Shown here piece by piece: positions 1-7,322 of a stretch of DNA of 7,663 nucleotides. Each line of letters starts with the position of its first letter. Position 1 is the stretch's first letter. A program made the translations under genes and the position numbers. The DNA is from Bacteroidota bacterium. GTDB taxonomy: Bacteria; Bacteroidota; Bacteroidia; NORP154. The notes below the pieces were generated by a model, which made no database searches, was not told the DNA's origin, and saw nothing but the letters and a program-made list of their open reading frames with translations. The DNA lies in the NCBI GenBank assembly GCA_002401055.1, contig NVRZ01000143.1:1-7663 (forward strand), read 5' to 3'.

Positions 1-132
1 TACCTCAAGCAGTACGTCCTCGAGGGGGAGAAGGTGGGGACACTGCAGGATCTGTACGTCGATCCGGAAGAGACGCATTTGACGGTGTTGGATGAGAAGA
101 GGGTGTACTCGATTAATTTGCAGGAAGGTTAA
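1..132 (+). CDS. C-terminal end of an unrecognised protein (partial)
   Basis: An open frame runs from the first base to a TAA at 130-132 and encodes 43 residues, ending in RVYSINLQEG. The peptide is rich in alternating hydrophobic and polar residues (LTVLDEKRVYSINL), as in the last strands of a beta-propeller or other beta-rich fold, but I do not recognise a family. Codon choice is strongly GC-ending (CTC, GTC, GAG, GTG, CTG, CAG). The first 120 bases are about 53% GC against about 34% in the next 120. This supports real coding in this frame and also marks a sharp change in composition at the boundary with the next gene. The stop overlaps the next start by one base (TAATG). The 5' end lies outside the window. 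Confidence 0.6.
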   Translation, partial: YLKQYVLEGEKVGTLQDLYVDPEETHLTVLDEKRVYSINLQEG

Positions 133-1088
133 TGGATGTGAAGGTGCTTGTTTTTGGAACATTTGATTTGTTTTGGTTTGACGAGCTTGTGTTAAAAACC
201 GAGAAAGAAATTGACAAGTTTATTAAGAAGACTGATCAATTTAAGTTTATAGTAGTAAAGGAAGAGGATATCCTAAAAGGAGAACAAAGAATACTTTTGG
301 ATGCTGCAACCAGGACCTATATGGCCAGGGGAGTTATAATAATACGAGAAAAACTTACTTGGGGAGTTGCATCTAAAATGGGACGATACCCGATCATAGA
401 AGTACTTAAAAATAAAATAGACCGGAATGCAAAAAAGATTAACATTGAAATGGAATGCTTGCTGATTCCAAGATATGAATCTCAAAACCTAATTGGCTAC
501 ATTCCTGGCGCTGTAGCGGATTCATTCATTGTCTTTACGGCTCACTACGATCACCTGGGAAGGATGGGGAAAGAGACATATTTCGCAGGAGCTAATGACA
601 ATGCCAGCGGCACCGCAATGATTTTGGATCTGGCCAGGCATTATACTAACTCAGCTGATACTCCAAAATATTCCATCGCTATTATGGCATTTGCTGCGGA
701 AGAGACGGGATTGAGGGGTTCTAAGTATTATACCGAAAATCCAATGTTTTCTCTTAAAAAGATAAAGTTTCTGGTTAATCTCGACTTGATGGGAAACGGA
801 ACTGAAGGAGTAACAGTTGTGAATGGCACAGAATTCAAGAATGAATTTGAAACATTGGTTGAAATAAACTCCAGGGACAGCTTACTAAAAGAAGTCAAGA
901 TTAGAGGCAAGGCCCAAAACAGCGATCATCACTTTTTCACTGAGAAAGGGGTACCTTGTTTCTTTATCTATACTCGGGGAGGTAGCAAAGCGTATCATGA
1001 TGTGTATGACACCGCGGATAACCTGGCGCTGTCAGAGTACAATTATGTTTTTCGACTGCTAACCGAATTTGTTTCTACTATTCATTAA
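132..1088 (+). CDS. M28-family zinc metallopeptidase, probably lacking its N-terminal region
   Basis: This is a peptidase of family M28 (aminopeptidase S/Y type), which removes N-terminal residues using two zinc ions. All five expected ligands are visible: H138 and catalytic D140 in AHYDHLG, D156 in GANDNASG, catalytic E190 with ligand E191 in AAEETGLRGS, D218 in VNLDLMG, and H289 in AYHDVYD. The core from about residue 9 onward resembles secreted Bacteroidota M28 enzymes. Those are usually over 400 residues and start with a signal peptide and a further N-terminal segment. Here the protein is 318 residues, starts MDVKVLVFG and has no signal peptide. The other two upstream frames do not encode the missing part, and the M28 frame itself has stops at 93-95 and 114-116. 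The missing part was therefore lost, or the window is a join of two sequences. ATG 132 is the first start after those stops; AGGAAGG at 122-128 lies only 3 bases upstream. If the protein is made it would probably be cytoplasmic and possibly misfolded. Family assignment is firm; integrity is doubtful. Confidence 0.88.
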   Translation: MDVKVLVFGTFDLFWFDELVLKTEKEIDKFIKKTDQFKFIVVKEEDILKGEQRILLDAATRTYMARGVIIIREKLTWGVASKMGRYPIIEVLKNKIDRNAKKINIEMECLLIPRYESQNLIGYIPGAVADSFIVFTAHYDHLGRMGKETYFAGANDNASGTAMILDLARHYTNSADTPKYSIAIMAFAAEETGLRGSKYYTENPMFSLKKIKFLVNLDLMGNGTEGVTVVNGTEFKNEFETLVEINSRDSLLKEVKIRGKAQNSDHHFFTEKGVPCFFIYTRGGSKAYHDVYDTADNLALSEYNYVFRLLTEFVSTIH

Positions 1089-1092
1089 CTAA

Positions 1093-1764
1093 ATGGCAAA
1101 GCTCTTTCTCATCCCAACTCCAATAGGTAATCTGGAGGATATTACCATACGGGCCATTCAAAAGCTTAAGGATGTAGACCTCATTCTGGCAGAAGACACC
1201 AGACACACGGGCAAATTATTAAAACACTTTGAGATCGAAACAAAAATGGCACCTTATCATGAGCATAATGAACATAGAGCGGTCTTTAGGTATGTTGCTC
1301 AAATCCAAGAAGGAGCAAATATCGGATTGGTAACGGATGCGGGGACACCGGCTATATCCGACCCCGGCTTTTTAATGGTAAGAACTTGTATCGCTGCGGA
1401 TGTAGAAGTAGAATGTCTCCCTGGCGCAACAGCTTTTGTCCCTGCGCTCGTTAATTCTGGTTTGCCATCTGAGAAATTCTGCTTTGAAGGTTTTTTGCCT
1501 ACTAAGAAAGGAAGGCACAAGAGGTTAAAGGAATTGGTTTCAGAAAAACGAACAATGGTATTTTATGAATCTCCACATAGATTGGTCAAAGGGCTTAAGG
1601 AATTTATGGAATACTTTGGCTCAGACCGGCCGGTTTCTGTATCGCGCGAGCTGAGCAAGGTATACGAAGAAACAAAGAGAGGAACTTTGAGCACCGTCCT
1701 TGATTATTTTGAACAGAAGAAAGTCAAAGGTGAAATAGTAATCGTATTAAATGGCGCAAATTAA
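1093..1764 (+). CDS. rsmI: 16S rRNA (cytidine1402-2'-O)-methyltransferase RsmI
   Basis: RsmI uses S-adenosylmethionine to 2'-O-methylate C1402 of 16S rRNA in the ribosomal P site, which helps decoding fidelity. The tetrapyrrole-methylase fold is clear. The N-terminal IPTPIGNLEDITIRAI (residues 7-22) is diagnostic. It is followed by ILAEDTRHTGKLL (31-43), the SAM-site loop GLVTDAGTPAISDPGF (78-93), CLPGATAFVPAL (108-119), FEGFLP (131-136), VFYESPHRL (157-165) and SVSRELSKVYEE (182-193). At 223 residues it lacks the C-terminal extension of the roughly 286-residue E. coli enzyme, as is usual for Bacteroidota homologues. The ATG lies 4 bases after the M28 stop and has no Shine-Dalgarno sequence. 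The stop overlaps the next gene's ATG (TAATG), which suggests translational coupling. The gene looks intact. Confidence 0.97.
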   Translation: MAKLFLIPTPIGNLEDITIRAIQKLKDVDLILAEDTRHTGKLLKHFEIETKMAPYHEHNEHRAVFRYVAQIQEGANIGLVTDAGTPAISDPGFLMVRTCIAADVEVECLPGATAFVPALVNSGLPSEKFCFEGFLPTKKGRHKRLKELVSEKRTMVFYESPHRLVKGLKEFMEYFGSDRPVSVSRELSKVYEETKRGTLSTVLDYFEQKKVKGEIVIVLNGAN

Positions 1765-2786
1765 TGAAGGCGATAACACTTGTTAAGATTGGGAAATCGG
1801 AGACCGCATTTGAATTGAGAGATGTTGGTGTTCCTGAAGTTGCTTCAGATCAGGTTTTGATAAAGGTGGATGCATTTGGGTTGAATTATGCTGATGTAAT
1901 GGCGCGGAATGGGCTTTACGAGGACGCACCACCAATACCATCAGTGCTAGGATACGAAGTTGTGGGTACTGTAGATGAAGTCGGGAGTGACGTATCATCT
2001 GATCTTCTTGGTAAACGAGCCCTGGCATTCACGCGCTTTGGTGGATATGCAGAATACGCTGTGACGGATTCTCAGGCAGTCGTTCTTTTAGGAAATGACT
2101 TATCAAATGGTGAAGCGGTTGCCCTTGCCACACAATATGGTACCGCTTACCATTGTGCTTATGAGATGATTAATATGTTTGAGGGTGATCACATTTTGAT
2201 ACACGCAGCCGCAGGTGGTGTTGGAACAGCACTGGTTCAGTTGGCAAAACGAAAGGGATGTATCGTATATGGTACAGTTGGATCCGATGAAAAAATCGAA
2301 TATATAAAAGGACACGGGGTTGATTTTCCCATTAACTACAACAAAGCAGACTTTGTTGAGGTGATAAAGAAAATTCGTGGTAAGGAGAAGATAGATGTAA
2401 TATTTGATTCTGTAGGAGGCTCCAACTACGGTAGAAGTAAGAAAATACTGGCGTTTGGTGGACGAATTGTTAGTTACGGCGTAGCTGTAAGATCAGGCAG
2501 GGGAAACAAAATAATTGCAAGTCTTAAGATGGTCATCGGTTTTGGGTTTATGCATCCTATCATGTTATTGATGCGATCGCAAGGTGCCATTGGAGTAAAT
2601 ATGCTTACCATAGCAGATCATAAACCACACGTACTTACACGCTGTATTAACGAGGTTTTAGAACTGATTGAGGCTGGAGAGCTCAAACCTCATGTAGGAG
2701 GCAAGTACAAAGCTGACCAAATTGCGGAGGCCCATGCATTTCTTGAGAGCAGAAAGTCTATGGGTAAAATTGTTATAGAATGGTAA
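1764..2786 (+). CDS. Zinc-free medium-chain dehydrogenase/reductase, quinone oxidoreductase type, VAT1-like
   Basis: This is a cytoplasmic NAD(P)H-dependent oxidoreductase of the MDR superfamily, in the quinone oxidoreductase branch. An N-terminal GroES-like domain (about residues 25-110) carries GLNYADVMARNGLY (39-52), the NYxDxxxRxG motif of zinc-free members. The cysteine and histidine ligands of zinc alcohol dehydrogenases are absent. The Rossmann domain contains HAAAGGVGTALVQLA (147-161), the AxxGGVG nucleotide-binding motif, followed by VYGTVGSDEK (168-177). The central INYNKADFVEVIKKI, FDSVGGS and the C-terminal GELKPHVGGKY and GKIVIEW follow the layout of VAT1-type proteins. At 340 residues it is full length. 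The likely reaction is reduction of quinones or alpha,beta-unsaturated carbonyls; the substrate cannot be read from the sequence. It overlaps rsmI by one base and is followed by the repeat-protein gene after 19 bases. Confidence 0.92.
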   Translation: MKAITLVKIGKSETAFELRDVGVPEVASDQVLIKVDAFGLNYADVMARNGLYEDAPPIPSVLGYEVVGTVDEVGSDVSSDLLGKRALAFTRFGGYAEYAVTDSQAVVLLGNDLSNGEAVALATQYGTAYHCAYEMINMFEGDHILIHAAAGGVGTALVQLAKRKGCIVYGTVGSDEKIEYIKGHGVDFPINYNKADFVEVIKKIRGKEKIDVIFDSVGGSNYGRSKKILAFGGRIVSYGVAVRSGRGNKIIASLKMVIGFGFMHPIMLLMRSQGAIGVNMLTIADHKPHVLTRCINEVLELIEAGELKPHVGGKYKADQIAEAHAFLESRKSMGKIVIEW

Positions 2787-2805
2787 GCTGATAACCTGCA
2801 AATTA

Positions 2806-3408
2806 TTGAAGTTCCTCTTACAAATAATCCTTGTTATATTTCTGGCTGAAGGTGTTCGTGCTCAAAGTAATCCCAATACTTCCCCAACAAGTCATGACTC
2901 GATTGTTGAATATCATGACAACGGTCGTATCAAAACGCAAGGGAATCTTGTAAAAGGAAAGAGAGATGGTGATTATAAGATATTCAATATAGATGGCCAA
3001 GTTATCGAAGAGTATCGCTATGCTAAAGGAATATTAAATGGACCATCTAAGAAATATTATGCCAATGGCAAAATCCAGGAGGAGTCATTTTATATTGACG
3101 GGCTAAAAGATCAAAACACTACCTGGTACTATTTAGACGGAAATATCTCGGCGGAATCCTACTATTCAAAAGGCCGAATGCACGGACCTCAACGATCTTT
3201 TTATATCAATAATATTTTGAAGTCTGAAGCAAGTTTTGATAATAATTTGCAAGTTAATGAATACAAGGAGTATCACGAAAATGGAAAAATAAAAATACAG
3301 GGGAAGTTTGAAAAGGGCGAAAAGCATGGCACATGGCTGGAGTACGATGAATCAGGAAAGTTGATAACTAAATCAAAATATACCAAAGGGGAAAAAGCAA
3401 AGTCCTAA
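2806..3408 (+). CDS. Secreted MORN-like (YwqK-type) repeat protein, TTG start
   Basis: This is a 200-residue exported repeat protein. Residues 1-19 form a signal peptide (KFLL, hydrophobic IILVIFLA, then VRA before Q20), with no lipobox cysteine. A short linker follows, then seven MORN_2/YwqK units whose turns YHDNG, FNIDG, YYANG, YYLDG, FYINN, YHENG and YDESG begin at residues 36, 60, 84, 108, 132, 156 and 180. The spacing is exactly 24 residues with no insertions. Units carry the usual xYY.NG.I...xY..G...G pattern, and the fifth has N in place of the conserved turn G. Such proteins form elongated beta-sheets and may bind partners or surfaces, but their role is mostly unknown. Database names mentioning toxin-antitoxin for YwqK relatives are not supported here. 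The start is TTG 2806: no in-frame ATG or GTG lies between the preceding stop and it, and the signal peptide needs it. There is no Shine-Dalgarno sequence. The protein is probably periplasmic or surface-exposed. Confidence 0.88.
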   Translation: MKFLLQIILVIFLAEGVRAQSNPNTSPTSHDSIVEYHDNGRIKTQGNLVKGKRDGDYKIFNIDGQVIEEYRYAKGILNGPSKKYYANGKIQEESFYIDGLKDQNTTWYYLDGNISAESYYSKGRMHGPQRSFYINNILKSEASFDNNLQVNEYKEYHENGKIKIQGKFEKGEKHGTWLEYDESGKLITKSKYTKGEKAKS

Positions 3409-3431
3409 TTTAGAAAAACTGTTCTTCTCCC

Positions 3432-4832
3432 TTGAATCCACTAAGTAAACTTGGAATCTGCGCAGCTATCTGCGCCGGAATTTGGATAACACCCACACCA
3501 GAAGGATTATCCGTTCAGGCATGGCATCTGTTCGCTGTTTTTGTCACCGTTATTATCAGCTTCATATTGCGCCCGTTTCCGATGGGTGTAATGGTGCTAC
3601 TAGCACTTGTCTTTCTTTCTATCAGTCAAACAATAACCATTAAAGAGGCGCTTTCAGGCTACGGTGATACAACAGTGTGGCTCGTAGTTTCCGCATTTCT
3701 AATAGCCGGTGCTGTATCAAGAACAGGATTGGGAACTCGAATTGCACTCATACTGGTTAGCCTCATGGGCAAAACCTCAGTAGGCCTGGCTTATTCTCTA
3801 TGTGGTGCCGAGCTCATTTTAGGACCGGTGGTTCCTTCAAATACCGCTCGTGGAGGAGGTATTTTAGCTCCAATCATGCAATCCCTCGCCAATGCCATGG
3901 GGTCAACACCTGATAAAGAACCAAAAAAGATTGGCGAATACCTAACCTTGGTTGGTGCCCATGCAAATCTGATAACAGCGGCTATGTTCTTAACGGGTAT
4001 GGCTGCCAATCCCCTGGTGGCCAAGGCGGCCAAAGACGTGATGAACGTAGATTTTGATTGGGCTACTTGGGCCCTTGGAGCCATTGTGCCGGGATTAGCT
4101 GGATTGGCGCTGCTTCCCTGGTTTATAAAATGGCTTGCTCCACCTCAGATCAAAGACACAACTCCTGCTTATGAAAAGGCGAAAAAGGACTTAACAGCAA
4201 TGGGCGGATGGAGTAGGGGCGAGAAGATAATGGGCTTGGTATTTGTTCTTCTCATTGCGCTTTGGTCTACCAAGGCACTACATGGCCTGCACACAACACT
4301 CGTAGCATGGATTGGCGTTTGTGTATTGCTGGTATCTAATACCGAAAAGTGGTCCGACATGGTGGGAAATTCAAAAGCCTGGGATACACTAATCTGGTTG
4401 GGAGGGCTGCTCACCATGGCAAACATGCTCAAAACTTATGGGTTCATAGCCTGGTTCGCCAGTAACATTGGTACGATGATTAAAGGAATCGATGGTATGG
4501 CAGTCGCAATTGTGCTTGCTTTGATCTACTTCTATTCGATGTACATGTTTTCCATGCTAACTGCCCATATTACGGCAATGGTAGCCGCATTCTTGGCATT
4601 GAGCCTGGGTGCAGGAGCGCCTATCATGTTATCAGTGGCGCTACTCGCTTACTTCTCAAACCTATGTGCGTGCACCACCTATTATTCAACGGGGCCTGTT
4701 GTAATTTACTACGGGTTGGGATATGTAGAATCAAAAAAATGGTTTACTACCGGATTTATGATTTCCCTGTTTCACATGGTCATTTGGCTAGGATTGGGTT
4801 CGCTCTGGTGGAAAGTAATAGGATGGTGGTAG
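3432..4832 (+). CDS. DASS/SLC13-family anion (dicarboxylate) transporter, CitT-like, TTG start
   Basis: This is an inner-membrane carrier of the divalent anion:sodium symporter family (SLC13; CitT, TtdT and 2-oxoglutarate/malate translocator branch). These proteins move di- or tricarboxylates such as malate, succinate, 2-oxoglutarate or citrate by Na+ symport or exchange. The 466-residue length is typical. Visible landmarks are the N-terminal helix with TPEGLSVQAWHLFAVFV (22-38), SGYGDTTVWLVVSAFLIA (75-92) and the first substrate/Na+ motif PSNTARGGGI (135-144). Further on are TAAMFLTGMAANPL (182-195), WDTLIWLGGLLTMANML (317-333), and a C-terminal CTTYYSTGPVVIYYGLGYV (414-432) that matches the second binding hairpin of CitT-like members. 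About a dozen hydrophobic segments are seen. The substrate is not determined by sequence alone. TTG 3432 is the only credible start: a stop lies in frame at 3411-3413, no ATG or GTG intervenes, and the next methionine, M51, would remove the first helix. It lies 23 bases after the repeat-protein gene. Confidence 0.93.
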   Translation: MNPLSKLGICAAICAGIWITPTPEGLSVQAWHLFAVFVTVIISFILRPFPMGVMVLLALVFLSISQTITIKEALSGYGDTTVWLVVSAFLIAGAVSRTGLGTRIALILVSLMGKTSVGLAYSLCGAELILGPVVPSNTARGGGILAPIMQSLANAMGSTPDKEPKKIGEYLTLVGAHANLITAAMFLTGMAANPLVAKAAKDVMNVDFDWATWALGAIVPGLAGLALLPWFIKWLAPPQIKDTTPAYEKAKKDLTAMGGWSRGEKIMGLVFVLLIALWSTKALHGLHTTLVAWIGVCVLLVSNTEKWSDMVGNSKAWDTLIWLGGLLTMANMLKTYGFIAWFASNIGTMIKGIDGMAVAIVLALIYFYSMYMFSMLTAHITAMVAAFLALSLGAGAPIMLSVALLAYFSNLCACTTYYSTGPVVIYYGLGYVESKKWFTTGFMISLFHMVIWLGLGSLWWKVIGWW

Positions 4833-4845
4833 CATTGTAATTTTC

Positions 4846-4853
4846 TAACTTTG
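4846..4853 (+). promoter_or_regulatory. Probable Bacteroidota -7 promoter element before the TonB-dependent receptor
   Basis: TAACTTTG matches the TAnnTTTG -7 consensus of the primary Bacteroidota sigma factor exactly. It lies in the gap between the transporter stop (4830-4832) and the receptor's first ATG codons (4866, 4878). Transcription would begin near 4858-4861, leaving a short leader before ATG 4878. No good -33 TTTG/TTG is seen at the usual distance; the nearest TTG (4835-4837) is too close. The element overlaps TTG 4851, which argues against that codon being the start. An eight-base match with two free positions can arise by chance, so this is a moderate call. Confidence 0.45.
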
Positions 4854-4877
4854 AGCACTTCTGCAATGGATTTATCG

Positions 4878-7322
4878 ATGAAAAAAAACCTCTTTCTTAC
4901 TATACTGCTCTTAATTCTGCAATCTGTAAGTGTCCATCTATACTCGCAGGACTTAACCCAAACGGTAAGGGGCTCTATAAAAGACAAAGACTCCAGGATA
5001 AGCTTAATCGGGGCCACTGTAGCTATTTATAAAGACTCCTCTCTCTTAATGGGTGCCGCTACGGATGTTGACGGGTATTTCAAAATAGAAAATGTACCCA
5101 TTGGCAGATACACGGTAATTGCATCTTTTTTGGGCTACAGTCAAGTTGTACTCCCAAACATAATCGTTAACACAGGGAAAGAAGTATTGCTACCGCTCAC
5201 AATGGAGGAGAGCATCATGAAGATGGAGGAAATTCAGATTACGGCTGCAAGAAACAGGGGCGAAGCCATGAATGAAATGGCTACGGTGAGCGCCAGAACC
5301 TTTTCGGTGGAAGAGACCGAAAGATATGCTGGAAGCAGGGGGGATCCAGCGCGGATGGCTTCCAATTTTGCCGGTGTACAAGGTGCTGATGACTCACGTA
5401 ATGACATTGTTGTTAGAGGCAACTCTCCGCTGGGAATATTATACCGGGTTGAAGGGGTAGACATCCCAAATCCCAATCACTTCGCGGTTGCAGGTTCAGG
5501 TGGTGGGCCAATCAGCATTTTAAATAATAAAGTACTGGGAACATCTGACTTCTTCACAGGAGCATTTCCGGCAGAATTTGGCAACAGCATCGCAGGCGTC
5601 TTTGATATTAAAATGCGCAATGGAAACAATGAGAAGTTTGAGTTCACAGGACAACTCGGACTATTCGGGACTGAGCTTACGGCAGAGGGGCCAATCTCCA
5701 GAAAGAAGCGGTCCTCCTTCATTGTTAACTATCGATACTCAACATTAGTGTTTTTCAGTTTTCTTGGTATTAATCTAGGCACCACTGCTACGCCCTATTA
5801 CCAGGACGCATCTTTCAAACTCAATTTTCCTCTCAAAAGAGGAGGTAATGTTTCATTCTTTGGATTGGGTGGCGCGAGTAGCATTGATATTATAATCAGT
5901 GAACAGGATCCTGAAAACATTGAAATTTATGGCGACACAGATCGGGACCAGCAATTTAAAACGAAAATGGGGGTTGTCGGCGCTAATTATTCAAAGTCGC
6001 TAAACTCCTCAACATTCGTAAAATTAACTTTAGCGACTTCTATTGAAGTTCAGAATAGCTATCACAAGCTCCTATATCAGAAAACAGATTCCACTGGATC
6101 TTTTCAGATCGGAGCGGATGGTTTGTTTGTTATTGATTCACTGGTGGATAAACTTCGCTATAACTTCCAAATTGGGAAAACATCGGCCAACTACTACATC
6201 AATAAGAAATTCGGCGCAAGACATGTGGTAAAAGTTGGATTTACCTCTGATTACTACCGATTCAACATGATTGACAGTGTGTACAACGATGCCACTTACG
6301 ACTGGTCTGTACGATGGGACCATAAAGGAGATGCTATCTTGTTGCAACCATACTTGCTTTGGAAGTTCAGGATTTCCGAGAAACTCGTTTTAAATACCGG
6401 ATTGCACGGCCAATATTTCACCCTCAACAACAGCTTTTCAGGAATTGAGCCTAGAGCTGGATTTCGTTATGAACTGAACGAAAAGAATACTATTAATTTC
6501 GGCCTTGGCCTTCACAGTCAGCTCCAGCCCATGTACACTTATTTCTATCACCTCTCTCTGGGTGGAGACAGCTATGTTCAGCATAATAAGGGAATGGACT
6601 TCACCAAAAGCATGCATTATGTATTGGGCCATGACCTCAGAATAGGACGAAATATGAGAATAAAAACCGAAGCTTATTACCAACAGCTCCACAATATCCC
6701 GGTGACGGCTAATCCTTCATCTTTCTCATTGGTGAACCAGGGGTCCGGATTCTCCCGCTTTTTCCCCGACAGCCTGGAAAATACTGGAACTGGAGAAAAC
6801 TATGGGCTGGAGGTAACAGTTGAGAAGTTCTTTAGCAAGAAGTACTTCTTTATGCTAACCGTCTCTTTGTTTGAGTCATTCTATGAGGGAAGTGACGGTG
6901 TTAAGAGAGACACAGATTTCAACGGAAACTTTGCAACCAACTTTCTCGCATCACGGGAATTTCAATGGGGAGGTAATAAATCATTTTCGGTGGGCACCAA
7001 AATAACTGCAGCCGGCAACAAGAGATATGGTCCCGTGGATTCCACAGCCACTGTAGCTCAGGGTGAAATCGTTTACGACGATGCTACACGAAACAGCTTG
7101 CAACTAAAACCATACTTTAGAGCAGACTTAAAACTGAACTATAAGATAAACCAGAAAAAAGTAACGCATGAAATTGGGATTGATATTGTAAATCTTCTCA
7201 ATACGAAGAACGTACTTAAACTTACCTACGCTCCTGATCCAAACGACCCAACCGCGCCAGCAATCAGAGAAGAATACCAGCTGGGACTGTTGCCAATCTT
7301 TTATTATAAGCTGGATTTTTGA
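4878..7322 (+). CDS. TonB-dependent outer-membrane receptor with carboxypeptidase-regulatory-like N-terminal domain
   Basis: This is an outer-membrane beta-barrel receptor that imports a ligand using TonB/proton-motive energy. The start chosen is ATG 4878: MKKNLFLTILLLILQSVSVH then gives a clean signal peptide with cleavage near YS/QD. The open frame extends upstream to TTG 4851, but that only adds a polar leader and overlaps a promoter match. With 814 residues, the mature protein opens with a CarboxypepD_reg-like beta-sandwich (about residues 28-108; VRGSIKDKDS, GATVAIYKDS, TDVDGYFKIENVPIGRY, ASFLGY). A plug domain follows (about 118-250), with EIQITAARN, NDIVVRGNSPLGILYRVEG and FPAEFGNSIAGVFDIKMR. 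The remainder is a barrel of alternating aromatic strands ending in the export signal PIFYYKLDF with terminal F. It is shorter than SusC proteins, and no susD gene follows within 300 bases, so a glycan-type SusCD system is unlikely. The ligand is unknown. The upstream neighbour is a carboxylate transporter. Confidence 0.94.
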   Translation: MKKNLFLTILLLILQSVSVHLYSQDLTQTVRGSIKDKDSRISLIGATVAIYKDSSLLMGAATDVDGYFKIENVPIGRYTVIASFLGYSQVVLPNIIVNTGKEVLLPLTMEESIMKMEEIQITAARNRGEAMNEMATVSARTFSVEETERYAGSRGDPARMASNFAGVQGADDSRNDIVVRGNSPLGILYRVEGVDIPNPNHFAVAGSGGGPISILNNKVLGTSDFFTGAFPAEFGNSIAGVFDIKMRNGNNEKFEFTGQLGLFGTELTAEGPISRKKRSSFIVNYRYSTLVFFSFLGINLGTTATPYYQDASFKLNFPLKRGGNVSFFGLGGASSIDIIISEQDPENIEIYGDTDRDQQFKTKMGVVGANYSKSLNSSTFVKLTLATSIEVQNSYHKLLYQKTDSTGSFQIGADGLFVIDSLVDKLRYNFQIGKTSANYYINKKFGARHVVKVGFTSDYYRFNMIDSVYNDATYDWSVRWDHKGDAILLQPYLLWKFRISEKLVLNTGLHGQYFTLNNSFSGIEPRAGFRYELNEKNTINFGLGLHSQLQPMYTYFYHLSLGGDSYVQHNKGMDFTKSMHYVLGHDLRIGRNMRIKTEAYYQQLHNIPVTANPSSFSLVNQGSGFSRFFPDSLENTGTGENYGLEVTVEKFFSKKYFFMLTVSLFESFYEGSDGVKRDTDFNGNFATNFLASREFQWGGNKSFSVGTKITAAGNKRYGPVDSTATVAQGEIVYDDATRNSLQLKPYFRADLKLNYKINQKKVTHEIGIDIVNLLNTKNVLKLTYAPDPNDPTAPAIREEYQLGLLPIFYYKLDF

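Noticed and set aside
122..128. AGGAAGG as a true Shine-Dalgarno site for the M28 gene
   Set aside because: It is only 3 bases from the ATG and lies within the GC-rich upstream gene; other starts in the window lack such sites, so it is probably coincidental.
2806..3408. YwqK-like protein as an antitoxin of a toxin-antitoxin pair
   Set aside because: It has a signal peptide and no adjacent toxin candidate; the neighbours are a dehydrogenase and a transporter.
3791..4432. Antisense frames of 97 and 87 codons inside the transporter gene
   Set aside because: They lie opposite a clear membrane-protein gene and show no family features; they are by-products of its codon use. The same holds for the other minus-strand frames in the window.
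4851..4877. TTG 4851 (or ATG 4866) as the receptor start
   Set aside because: These add only a polar leader before a good signal peptide at ATG 4878, and the TTG lies inside a promoter match.
6043..6231. 62-codon plus-strand frame inside the receptor gene
   Set aside because: It is out of frame within a conserved barrel-coding region, with no recognisable motif.
4878..7322. SusC-type glycan importer
   Set aside because: The protein is too short for typical SusC, and no SusD-like lipoprotein or glycoside hydrolase is present in the window.
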